DNA of 64,000 bases, from NCBI GenBank assembly GCA_965238045.1, contig CBDEGU010000012.1, positions 2,356,001 through 2,420,000 of the forward strand. The letters run 5' to 3'. The notes beneath the pieces are model-generated. The model was given only the letters and a program-made list of their open reading frames with translations. It made no database searches and was not told where the DNA came from. This document shows positions 56,318 through 64,000 of this stretch, piece after piece. Position numbers and translations under genes: made by a program. Origin of the DNA: CBDEGU01 sp965238045 (lineage in GTDB: Bacteria; Acidobacteriota; Terriglobia; Bryobacterales; UBA6623). Position 1 is the stretch's first letter, and every line of letters starts with the position of its first letter.

Positions 56318-57652
56318 ATGTCCGCGCACCCAAAGTCCGACGAAATCCTCAAGCGAAGCCGCCGTTACATCCCCGGCGGCATCTCGTCGATCAACCGTGC
56401 CACTCAACCGAATATCGCCTTCGTTCGCGGCGATGGCGCCCGCCTATGGGACGCCGAGGGCAATGAGTACATCGATTACCACGGAGCCTTCTCGCCGCAG
56501 TTTCTCGGTTACAACCACCCGGAGATCTCCGCCGCGGTCAAGAAGACCATCGGCGGCGGACCGGAGCTGTGGGGCTCGGGAGCAACCGAGCTCGAAGGCC
56601 GCCTCGGGGAACTGATCTGCACTCATATCCCCTGGGTCGAGAAAGTCGCCGTTTTCAATACCGGCAGCGAAGCGACGGCTCAGGCCATCCGCCTGGCCCG
56701 CGCGGCGAACGGCCGCGACCACGTCATCGTGATGCAGGGCGGCTACAACGGATGGCACAATGACGTGGCGCTCAATCTCATGACGCCGCTCGATCAGCTT
56801 GGGCCCCGCCTCTCGCCCGGCGAGTATGATCGCTTTCCCATCAGCACCGGCATCCCGCAAGCGCATCAGCAGCTCATTCACGCCATCAATTTCAACGACC
56901 TCGATTCGGTTCGCTATGTGTGTGAGAAATATCCGGTCGCGGCGCTGATCACCGAGCCGATCTTGCAGAACATCGGCTTGGTCAAACCGCTGGCTGGTTA
57001 CTTGGAAGGCCTGCGAGAACTCGCCCAAGAGTTGGGCTTCGTGCTGGTCTTCGACGAGATCAAGACTGGTTTCCGGCATGCCTTCGGAGGCTATGCCGAA
57101 GTGAGCGGCGTCACGCCCGATCTGGCGGTCTACGGCAAGGCCATTGCCAGCGGCTATCCGCTGGGCGCGATCGCGGGGCCGGCCCGGCTCCTAGACTACT
57201 TCGCCGACGAGGATCTCTCCAAGAGAGTCCTGCTGGCCGGAACCTACAACGCCCATCCCGTGCCGACAGCGGCCGCGGTCGCCACCCTGGAGTTTCTTGC
57301 CCGCGACTCCGGTGCGATCTATCAGCGGATGGAAACTCTCGGGGCGAGAATGGAACACGGACTCACCGCCCTGCTGAGTTCGCGCGGATTCAAGGCCGTC
57401 GTCGTGCGGCAGTCGAGCGCCTTCGTGATTTTTTTCATGGACCACGCACCGGTGGACTGGCACGACCTGGCCTCGAACCACGACTACGACCTCGATAACT
57501 CCTTCCGGCGGGCATTGCTCGGCGAAGGCGTGTTTTTCTTCCCCTTAGCCACGAAGCAGTGCTCCCTATCCGCTGTACACACCGAACAACAGATCGACGA
57601 GACACTGCGCGCCGCCGGCCGCGCCTTGGAGGCGGTGAAACCGGCGGCCTAA
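56318..57652 (+). CDS. Class III aminotransferase (glutamate-1-semialdehyde mutase-like)
   Basis: 444 residues. PLP Lys274 lies in VYGKAIASGYPLGAIAG, with Asp246 in VFDEIKTGFR and phosphate-binding FNTGSEATAQAIRLAR. It resembles HemL-like aminotransferases, but its place after a GntP permease, not in a haem operon, points to catabolic transamination of an imported compound. Start ATG 56318 follows AGGAGAG. Confidence 0.9.
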   Translation: MSAHPKSDEILKRSRRYIPGGISSINRATQPNIAFVRGDGARLWDAEGNEYIDYHGAFSPQFLGYNHPEISAAVKKTIGGGPELWGSGATELEGRLGELICTHIPWVEKVAVFNTGSEATAQAIRLARAANGRDHVIVMQGGYNGWHNDVALNLMTPLDQLGPRLSPGEYDRFPISTGIPQAHQQLIHAINFNDLDSVRYVCEKYPVAALITEPILQNIGLVKPLAGYLEGLRELAQELGFVLVFDEIKTGFRHAFGGYAEVSGVTPDLAVYGKAIASGYPLGAIAGPARLLDYFADEDLSKRVLLAGTYNAHPVPTAAAVATLEFLARDSGAIYQRMETLGARMEHGLTALLSSRGFKAVVVRQSSAFVIFFMDHAPVDWHDLASNHDYDLDNSFRRALLGEGVFFFPLATKQCSLSAVHTEQQIDETLRAAGRALEAVKPAA

Positions 57653-57731
57653 TCCCGGCGAGCCGTGCCGTGGAATCGCGGGGCTGGGAGACGGGCTGGG
57701 TGCACGCAGAGAGACTGCTGGGATCGTTTGA

Positions 57732-58390
57732 TTATTCCGAGCCGGCTTTCTTGACGGGTGCGGCCTTGGACTCGAGCAGCTCCTTGATGATTTTCTCAAA
57801 CACGGCATAGCGCTGGGCTCCCCGCAAGAACTTGGTCGCGTGAATTTTGGTGTCGTCGTTCGGGTCTGTTAGGCCAAACACAAAACTGGGAGTGCCTATG
57901 ACACCTGCTTTCACGCCGGCCTGAAGATCGCTTTGGATACGCTTGGCGAACGTGCCGCCATCCATGCAACTCTTGAATGCGGCCGGGTCGGCGCCCGCTG
58001 CGGCGGCATAGGCGGCAAGGTTTTCTTCGGCAAGCTCTTTTTGATGCTCGAAAATCTTGTCGTGCATTTCCCAATACTTGTTCTGCTCGCCCGCGCAGAG
58101 AGCCGCTTCGGCCGCCCGAGTCGCGCGGGGATGGAGGCTCTTGATGGGGAACTCGCGCTGGACGTATTTCACCTGGCCGGTTTCAACATAGTTCTTTACG
58201 ATTTGCGGATAGGTGTTCGTGGCGTGGCGCTTACAAAACGGACATTGATAGTCAGTGAACTCGACGAGCGTAATCTTGGCCGCGGGGCTGCCCCGGAACG
58301 GTGAGCCGCTGATCGTAACGTCTTGCGGTTTGAAAGGCGGCGGTTTCTTCGGCTGCGAAGCGAGCAGCAGCTTCTTGATGGCCGCGAGGT
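57732..58390 (-). pseudogene. DsbA-like thiol-disulphide protein, N-terminus removed by an IS
   Basis: The frame is open from 57732 to the IS boundary with no ATG, GTG or TTG before 58172. It reads AAKITLVEFTDYQCPFCKRH (the CPFC active site, about 58260), then YVQREFPIKSLHPRA, AAEAALCAGEQNKYWEMHD and VIGTPSFVFG with the cis-Pro. These are DsbA/DSBA-like thioredoxin features. The signal peptide and first helix are missing and are not found on the far side of the IS, so the locus also suffered a deletion or rearrangement. The stop is 57732-57734. Confidence 0.82.
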
Positions 58391-59572
58391 CGTAGTGTCC
58401 AACAACTCGAACGTGTTCTGTTGTTGAGAGTTATGGTCCACGCAAGAGACGCTCCGTTGGGCCGCTGGCGTGGTAACCTGCGCTCCATGCAGCAGGATCT
58501 GGACCCGTTCCGGTTCATTCCCATCGTCCTGGCCGGATGGGTCAACCAACAGCAGCAGGACATCAACGACTACCTCAAGGAAGAGAACCGTGTGCTTCGG
58601 GAGCAGCTGGGGAACAAGCGGCTGCGACTCAACGACGAGCGGCGCCGCCGTTTAGCGGTTAGGGCCAAGAAGCTTAGGCCACAAGGTGCTCGGCGAGGTG
58701 GCCTCGATCATCACTCCGAACACCTTGCTGACCTGGCATCGAAGGCTGATTGCTCGCAAGTACGACGGCAGCAAGCGACGCCGCCCCGGACGGCCTCGTG
58801 TGATGGAACAGATCCGCAGTTTGGTGGTTCGCATGGCGACGGAGAACCGTGACTGGGGCTACACGCGCATCCGGGGGGCGTTGGCCAATCTCGGTCACCG
58901 GGTCGCACGTGGCACGATCGCCACGATCCTCAAAGAACACGGTATCGAGCCGGCACCAGAGCGCTGCAAGAAGACGACTTGGCGGGAGTTCCTGCAGGCG
59001 CATTGGGACCTGCTTGCCGCAACCGACTTCTTCACTGTCGAAGTGTGGACGCGTTCGGGCCTGGTTCGGGTTGTCGTGCTGTTCGTGATCGAGCTGTCGA
59101 CGCGACGAGTCGAGATCGTAGGGATCTGCCAGCAACCTGATGGGGCGTGGATGACGCAGATCAGCCGTAACTTGACCGATGCAGTCGATGGTTTCTTGGC
59201 CAGCAAGCGGTACCTGATTCACGATCGAGATCCTTTGTTCACGCTGGAGTTTCGAGAGACGCTGGCCGCGGCCGGAGTGGAAGTCGTTCGGCTACCGCCA
59301 CGATCCCCGAATCTGAACGCCTACGCCGAGCGCTTCGTGCGCAGCATCAAAGAATCTTGCTTGGATCGGATGATTCTGTTCGGGGAACGATCATTGCGCC
59401 GGGCGATCCAAGAGTTCGTCTCCCACTATCATTTCGAACGCAATCACCAGGGACTCGACAATCAGCTGATCTTTCCCGATCGATCTGGAGCGCCGCCAAG
59501 CGCTCCGATCGAATGTCGCCAGCGTCTAGGCGGGATGTTAAAGTATTATTATCGGCAGGCCGCCTAGGATTG
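58391..59572 (+). mobile_element. Integrase-core IS, copy 2
   Basis: The left end CGTAGTGTCCAACAACTCGA matches the ends of copy 1. The right part is similar to copy 1 only up to the transposase stop codon (about 59572). The non-coding tail and far-end repeat present in copy 1 are not visible, so the right end is truncated or lies in undiagnosed sequence. Confidence 0.75.
58487..59567 (+). pseudogene. Integrase-core transposase with a one-base insertion
   Basis: Compared with copy 1 (10131-11210), one extra T is present in AAGAAGCTTAGG (about 58670-58681; copy 1 has AAGAAGCTAGG). It moves the N-terminal frame (MQQDLDPFRFIPIVLAGW...) out of register with the catalytic core, which continues from about 58686 (MLGEVASIITPNTLL) to 59567. 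Catalytic Asp, Asp and Glu are otherwise intact. No slippery heptamer was noticed at the site, so a mutation is likelier than programmed slippage. Confidence 0.85.
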
Positions 59573-59588
59573 TAGGAGCTGGCACAAC

Positions 59589-59927
59589 ATGGTTGCCGTG
59601 GACCGCTCAGCGATTGTCGTAACCCCCAAGGAGCCGTTTTTGGACTGGCTGCACTCCGTGGACCCGACCAGCTCGGAGTTGAAGCTAGCCGACCTGAGTA
59701 TCGAGCCGACGATCTATCTGATCCCCGAATGTGAGGTGCCCGAAGATGTCGTCGAGTGCCTGCGGGAGGTCTGCGATGAGATCTTCCAGGACCAACTGAA
59801 TGGCTGGTATCGGGTTCGCGCAGTGTGGCCGACCGATCGAAGCTACACAATGTTCTGTCGCTGGTTCGATTATCGATTTCACTCGGTGCTGCTGGATCTA
59901 GGTCAGAGGTCGTTCTTCCAGCGGTAG
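59589..59927 (+). CDS. Conserved small protein of unknown function
   Basis: 112 residues from ATG 59589 with GGAG 13 bases upstream. The acidic sequence contains VVTPKEPFLDWLHSVDPTS, EPTIYLIPECEVPEDVVECL, CDEIFQDQLNGWY and FRWFDYRFHSVLLDL-like elements. I recall similar short proteins in soil bacteria, but no function is known to me. It lies just after IS copy 2; whether it is IS cargo or chromosomal is unclear. Confidence 0.6.
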   Translation: MVAVDRSAIVVTPKEPFLDWLHSVDPTSSELKLADLSIEPTIYLIPECEVPEDVVECLREVCDEIFQDQLNGWYRVRAVWPTDRSYTMFCRWFDYRFHSVLLDLGQRSFFQR

Positions 59928-60356
59928 TCGTGAACCCGCACCGACGAGGGTCTGATCAGAACGGCGAACCGCCTAACCGGCAAGCGTGAGACCACGAATC
60001 CGAGCCGGTTGTCGATTGGGCAACCGGGCGAGGCAGCCGTAGGACGGCAAGGGACCTATCCGGCAGAATGCGCGCATAGTAGGTATTGGGCTGGCTCCAA
60101 AGGCCTTCGGGTGCCAGCTCGAATGGTATGCCCGACGCAACAATACTAAAAAGACCGGCTCGTTCCAGAGTCCGGTCTTCAATTTCGATCGGCTACGCAG
60201 TTTTGGCGAAGGACAGGTCCGACCCCGACCTCATCCGACCTGAAACGCCGGCCGATGAATGGCGAGTCGGGCCTCGCAGTGTTCTCCGGCAACGTCTATG
60301 TTTTTAGCGCGAACGGAATTTACGATAGGGAACGGGTCGAACAGACCGAGTACGGG
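59928..60356. other. Gap with one terminator-like hairpin
   Basis: No gene is seen. AAGACCGG (60151-60158) and CCGGTCTT (60172-60179) form a stem; on the minus strand it is followed by TTTTTAG. It could terminate the minus-strand gene ending at 60357. Confidence 0.5.
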
Positions 60357-60575
60357 CTACCTCTTCTTCCCCGTCTTCCGCTTCGCAGCCCAATACGCCT
60401 TCAGACGCTCTGACATCCACCTCCGAGCTTCAGGAGACATCGTTCGCTTCTTGCGAGCCCTCTTCGCCGCCACCTTCTTGGCGGACCTTCTCCCTGGTGG
60501 CCGACCCCTGCGAGGAGTCGTACCCTGCCACAGGGCAATCGCCCGATCCAACCGATCCCGCTCCACAATCAACAA
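60357..60575 (-). CDS. Small, highly basic protein
   Basis: About 72 residues from a TTG start at 60575; the frame is open a little further with no start codon. A helical N-terminus (LIVERDRLDRAIALW) is followed by a Lys/Arg-rich linker (TPRRGRPPGRRSAKK) with an AT-hook-like GRPPGRR, then TMSPEARRWMSERLKAYWAA. This is the pattern of small histone-like or NUMOD-type DNA-binding proteins. The 5' end may have been lost to the neighbouring IS. Confidence 0.5.
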   Translation of the reverse strand: MLIVERDRLDRAIALWQGTTPRRGRPPGRRSAKKVAAKRARKKRTMSPEARRWMSERLKAYWAAKRKTGKKR

Positions 60576-60656
60576 CTTCAGAACATCCGTTATAACGCCC
60601 TGAGCCTATCAGCCCAGCGCTGCAATCCGCAACACCCAAGCAAGACACATGTCAAT

Positions 60657-62222
60657 GCCCAATAGAAATGTCCCCCTCGGTAGCCCAGTAGAAATGTCCC
60701 CTGGTTGGCACAAGAGAATCGTCATCGTCGGGGCTGTGGAAATGTGGGAATCGCGTAGCGATTTCCAAGGGGCTGTGGGAAGGGGGGGAAACCTTTCGTT
60801 GTCCTCCCTTCCTGCCTCGCTCTCTCGATAGGTTTTCCACGCTTTCCATAGCCCCGTCATTTCCACAGCCCTACGATTTTGCCGTTTTCCGTTTTCGCGA
60901 CAGCAGCGGCCGCCAGGGATGGTCCGCCGCCGGTTTGCGCGGCTGCCAAATCACTCGCTGCTTCGGTTTGGGACGGCCCTTTGGTTGCGGCCTGTCGATC
61001 TCCTCAAACCCCACCGCGCGGCCCTCGAACCGTACCCGCAACTCACCGTCCCGTCCCTGCTGCACCTTCACCCGCCCGCCCGCTCCCAGACTTTGATTCC
61101 GCTTCGGCTTCAGCTGCAAGAATCGATTCTCGAAACGCACCACCAGGTCGTTCGAGACCCTCCGCTCGGTCTCCAAACAGAACACCCACTTGAGGTCCAG
61201 ACCCTTGGGCAGACGCCGGTGAAAGTCCGCTTCCCCCGCTGGCTCGCGGGCGAACTTGGCATTGTGTTCTTTCAGATATCGCTCGTCAAGATAACGGTTC
61301 GCTGCTTCGTAATCGGCGATGCCTTCCAGCCGCATCTTCTTGATCATGCGGTCCTGATGGATGCCGTGATGCCGCTCTACCCGGCCCTTGGCTTGTGGCG
61401 ACGAGGCCGCGATAATGCGTATGCCTAGCTTCGCGCACATGCGCCCGAACTGCGTCTGAGGCTCAATACCCTCGATCGCTTCCCGCGATGTCGGCTTGCG
61501 CTTGTAAACGTTCTTCCAGTCGCAGTACAGCGCCTTGGGAACGCCGTAGCGGCGCACCCAGGTTTCGAGCAAGTCGGCTGCCGCCCAGGTGGTCTCCTCG
61601 CTGGAGAAACTCCCCAGCGCTACGCCGGTCGCATCGTCGACAAAGTTCATCAGGCAAGCTTTCGGCCCGCGTCCTTCGAGCCACCGGTGGTGCGAGCCGT
61701 CGATCTGGATCAGCTCGCTGAAGTGCGCCTTGCGCTGCCGCCGCTTGCGATGTGCTTTGCGCTTGCGCCGGCGGCTCCATAGCCCGGCTGAGAGCATCCA
61801 GCGCCGCAAGGTCTCGCGCGGCACTCTGATGCGGTGATCGGCCTCCAGGTGTTCCGACGCCAGCGTCGGCCCAAAGCGCTCGTGCGGCTCGCCCGAGTAG
61901 TTCTCGCGCACCAGATCGAGAACCCGCTCGCGCCGCTCGGTGTCGGCCCGGTTCGAAGACCGGCCGACGTTCCCGTGCACCAAAGCTTGGCTCCCGCCCA
62001 AGCGGTAACGCTTCTTGAGCCGCTTGGCTTGGCGGTAGCTAACCTCCAGCAGCTCAGCGGCTTCGGTCAACTTCAGTTCCCCTCGTTTCACTCTGCTGAG
62101 CACTTCCACCCGCTTGAGTTCCTTCCCGCTCATCCATGTCCTTCCCAATCTAGACTCCTCCTTCGGAGCCTCAGATTAGGGGACATTTCTATTGGGCGCT
62201 TATGGGGACATTATCATTGGGC
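60657..62222 (-). mobile_element. ISNCY-type element with doubled terminal repeats
   Basis: The left end has two copies of GCCCARTAGAAATGTCCCC (60657-60675, 60683-60701). The right end has two inverted copies (62179-62197, 62204-62222, the outer one reading GGGGACATTATCATTGGGC). One transposase lies within. Both flanks carry the motif ACCCAAGCAAGACACA. Confidence 0.85.
60871..62133 (-). CDS. ISNCY-type transposase with integrase core
   Basis: 420 residues from ATG 62133 (GGAAGGA upstream; the frame is open from TTG 62148). The N-terminal helix-turn-helix (LKLTEAAELLEVSYRQAKRL) precedes an rve/DDE core: IQIDGSHHRWLEGRG, ACLMNFVDDATGVALG, GVPKALYCDWKNVY, and IIAASSPQAKGRVERHHGIH. The C-terminus is Lys/Arg/Pro-rich. 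Intact. Confidence 0.9.
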   Translation of the reverse strand: MSGKELKRVEVLSRVKRGELKLTEAAELLEVSYRQAKRLKKRYRLGGSQALVHGNVGRSSNRADTERRERVLDLVRENYSGEPHERFGPTLASEHLEADHRIRVPRETLRRWMLSAGLWSRRRKRKAHRKRRQRKAHFSELIQIDGSHHRWLEGRGPKACLMNFVDDATGVALGSFSSEETTWAAADLLETWVRRYGVPKALYCDWKNVYKRKPTSREAIEGIEPQTQFGRMCAKLGIRIIAASSPQAKGRVERHHGIHQDRMIKKMRLEGIADYEAANRYLDERYLKEHNAKFAREPAGEADFHRRLPKGLDLKWVFCLETERRVSNDLVVRFENRFLQLKPKRNQSLGAGGRVKVQQGRDGELRVRFEGRAVGFEEIDRPQPKGRPKPKQRVIWQPRKPAADHPWRPLLSRKRKTAKS

Positions 62223-62266
62223 TACAACACACCCAAGCAAGACACACCCAAGCAAGAATCCCACCG

Positions 62267-62401
62267 GGACGATGAGAATGGACCGGAACGGGTCCAGAAC
62301 CTGCTGCATGGAGCGCAGGCTAGCACAGCAGCGGCCCAACGGAGCGTCTCTCGCATGGACCATAACTCTCAACAACAAAACACGTTCGAGTTTTTGGACA
62401 C
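62267..62401 (-). mobile_element. Solo end of the integrase-core IS, copy 3
   Basis: About 135 bases nearly identical to the 5' end of copy 1 (11168-11302), including the first codons and the GTGTCCAAAAACTCGAACG terminal repeat. The rest of the element is missing. It abuts repeated ACCCAAGCAAG sequence on one side and the 3' end of modA on the other. Confidence 0.85.
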
Positions 62402-62434
62402 TGCGGGATTCCTCGGGCCGAGCCGCCGCGACTC

Positions 62435-63196
62435 CTACGGCGGCGAGTAGCCGTATTCGGCTAGCAGCCGTTGGCCTTGGTCACCCAGGACGAATTGCGC
62501 GAAACGTGTCGCCGGAAGCCTTCGTTTTGAGGCGGCGACCACCCCCAGCGCTTGGCGCACGGGGCTGTAGAGCCGCAGGTCGACATCTATTCCGCGGCCC
62601 TCATTCCCGGTGAGGAGGCTGGCGGCGACCCAGGCCGCGTCGGCGTTGCCCGAGTCGGCCATCTGTTTGGCGATGACGACGTTCTGGGCGTAGACGATTT
62701 TCGGTTGCATCCTGGTCCACATGCCGAGGGCTTCGATGGCCTCGCGCGCGGCGCGGCCATAGGGTGCGATTTCGGGCTTCGCCAGGGCGATGAACCGTAC
62801 CTCGTCGGAGAGCAGGTCCTCTAGGCGCGCGCCGGCAGGCATGCGGTTCGGCCACCACAGCACCAGACGTCCGCGGGCATAGACGGCTTGGGATTGCTTC
62901 AGGACAAAGCCTCGCTCGGCTAGCCGTTCGACATGCTCGACATCGGCGGCCGCGAAGACGTCAAACGGTGCACCGTTTTCGATTTGATGCGCCAGATAGG
63001 CTGTCGAGCCGTAGGTGCAGGTGACGCGAATCCCGTGGTCGTGCTCGAAGGCTTGGGCGAGGGCGGGAAACGCTTTCGAGAGGTTGGCCGCCGCGGCGAC
63101 GTTGATCTCGGTTGTTTCCGCGGCGCTCTCCGGGCCAACCGGGCCACAGGCCGCGCCGGTCAGCAGAGTGAGCAGGATGATTTCCAGCCGCGTCAT
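62435..63196 (-). CDS. modA: Molybdate ABC transporter substrate-binding lipoprotein ModA
   Basis: 253 residues from ATG 63196. Lipoprotein signal (LEIILLTLLTGAAC), then the ModA pattern: INVAAAANLSKAFPALAQAF, CTYGSTAYLAHQIENGAPFDVF, ADVEHVERL, then PEIAPYGRAAREAIEALG and VVIAKQMADSGNADAAWVAAS. It binds molybdate or tungstate for import. No modB or modC is adjacent in the window. Its 5' side holds a 16-bp tandem repeat. Confidence 0.9.
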   Translation of the reverse strand: MTRLEIILLTLLTGAACGPVGPESAAETTEINVAAAANLSKAFPALAQAFEHDHGIRVTCTYGSTAYLAHQIENGAPFDVFAAADVEHVERLAERGFVLKQSQAVYARGRLVLWWPNRMPAGARLEDLLSDEVRFIALAKPEIAPYGRAAREAIEALGMWTRMQPKIVYAQNVVIAKQMADSGNADAAWVAASLLTGNEGRGIDVDLRLYSPVRQALGVVAASKRRLPATRFAQFVLGDQGQRLLAEYGYSPP

Positions 63197-63200
63197 TTCC

Positions 63201-63248
63201 GCATTGTATCGGCCCTGCATTGTATCGGCCCTGCACTGTATCAGCCCG
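63201..63248. repeat. 16-bp tandem repeat, three units, upstream of modA
   Basis: GCATTGTATCGGCCCT occurs twice exactly, followed by a third copy with two changes. It starts five bases before the modA start codon, so it lies in the leader or promoter region. Confidence 0.85.
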
Positions 63249-63386
63249 GTTCGCGAGTAAGCCCGTGAGACTCGTCTCGCGACGGGAGTCTGTTATGTTG
63301 AACAGCATCGGCACCGGATCAGGGCTGACGCGAGTGGATCGCGCAGCGACTGTCTCTCCCAGGATCTCCCCCGACAGAAAAATAGT

Positions 63387-64000
63387 ATGCCCAAGATTCG
63401 CAGAGCGCTGCTCAGTGTTACCGACAAGACTGGAATTGTTGATTTTGCCCGGCGGCTCGTCGGGCAATCAGTGGAACTGATATCGACCGGCGGCACGGCC
63501 CGGCTGTTGCGCGATTCGGGTATCGCGGTTCGCGATGTGTCGGAAGTAACCGGTTTTCCCGAAATGCTCGACGGCCGGGTGAAAACGATGCACCCGAAGG
63601 TCACGGGCGGCATTCTGGCGATTCGCTCGAACGCCGAGCACATGCAGGCCCTCGCCGATCACGGCATCGAGTTGATCGACATGGTGGTGGTGAACCTCTA
63701 TGCCTTCGAGAAAGCGGCCTCGCGGCCGGACGCGTGCTTTGACGATATCATCGAAAACATCGACATCGGCGGACCGACGATGATCCGCGCGGCGGCAAAG
63801 AATTTCCGCGATGTCGCCGTCGTGACCGACCCATCCGGCTACGACGCAATCGGAGATGAACTCGCGAAGGAATCGGGGACTCTCTCGATGGAAACCTGCT
63901 GGCGCTTGGCGCAACGGGCTTTTTCTCTGACGGCGGCCTATGACTGCGCGATCAGCTCGACGCTTTCGCGGCTTGACCCCGCCGAACCTGTGGCGGCGCC
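63387..64000 (+). CDS. purH: PurH, bifunctional AICAR formyltransferase/IMP cyclohydrolase (5' part)
   Basis: From ATG 63387 the frame stays open to the window edge (204 codons visible). It has the N-terminal IMP cyclohydrolase (MGS-like) domain: LLSVTDKTGIVDFARRL, LISTGGTARLLRDSGI, VSEVTGFPEMLDGRVKTMHP, VVVNLYAFEKA, ENIDIGGPTMIRAAAKNF. It catalyses the last two steps of purine synthesis to IMP. The C-terminal formyltransferase domain lies beyond the window. Confidence 0.95.
   Translation, partial: MPKIRRALLSVTDKTGIVDFARRLVGQSVELISTGGTARLLRDSGIAVRDVSEVTGFPEMLDGRVKTMHPKVTGGILAIRSNAEHMQALADHGIELIDMVVVNLYAFEKAASRPDACFDDIIENIDIGGPTMIRAAAKNFRDVAVVTDPSGYDAIGDELAKESGTLSMETCWRLAQRAFSLTAAYDCAISSTLSRLDPAEPVAA

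Noticed and set aside
63267..63290. Hairpin AGACTC/GAGTCT upstream of purH as a purine or ZTP riboswitch
   Set aside because: The conserved core nucleotides of those riboswitch classes are not recognisable; it is only a short stem.

Overview
The window is GC-rich bacterial chromosome, probably from an Acidobacteriota (Bryobacterales/Solibacter-like) or another soil bacterium with a planctomycete-like gene repertoire. This placement is inference. It rests on a cytochrome/DUF1549/DUF1553 protein paired with a DUF1501 protein, a Ser/Thr kinase fused to TolB-type propellers, a Tat-exported sulfatase, a large HEAT/cyclase-repeat cytochrome, and many insertion sequences. No ribosomal RNA is present to settle it.

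Layout. 1-2.6 kb: an IS91-type element carrying a HUH transposase and a tyrosine recombinase. 2.9-11.9 kb: a decayed island bounded by a 3' tRNA-Pro fragment and an intact tRNA-Pro(UGG). It holds an integrase C-terminus, an Xis-like protein, a truncated CHC2 primase, a PQQ-propeller lipoprotein, an IS256 element inside a secreted-protein gene, and an integrase-core IS. 12-18 kb: an IS630 with a classic slippery site, a potassium channel, a membrane-protein gene split by a second IS256, and an orphan ribbon-helix-helix antitoxin with an overlapping promoter and operator. 18-26 kb: amidohydrolase, miaA, a DSD1-type PLP enzyme, a sulfatase-like protein and a trans-sulfuration enzyme. 26-31 kb: one very large cytochrome-type gene cut by a single in-frame TAG. 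31-39 kb: a HigBA-type toxin-antitoxin pair, a frameshifted kinase-TolB gene, a nitrilase-family enzyme, a beta-propeller glycosidase-like protein and an enolase-superfamily enzyme. 39-46 kb: glycogen genes glgX-malQ-glgB. 46-48 kb: a frameshifted subtilase with a cystine-knot-like tail. 48.8-57.7 kb: an intact catabolic/export block on the + strand (DUF3311 + SSS symporter, cytochrome/DUF1553, DUF1501, GntP permease, class III aminotransferase). 57.7-64 kb: a truncated DsbA-like gene, IS copies, modA and the start of purH.

The main themes are gene decay and mobile DNA. Two IS256 insertions have readable 8-bp target duplications. Removing the first one exactly restores a 160-codon gene. Several genes carry single-base lesions: a TAG just before a CxxCH haem site, and poly-G frameshifts in a kinase and a protease. 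The branching enzyme has Trp in place of the invariant GH13 Arg, and the sulfatase has Asp in place of the formylglycine Cys. At least four different families of short inverted-repeat elements sit between genes. I saw no CRISPR array and no rRNA.
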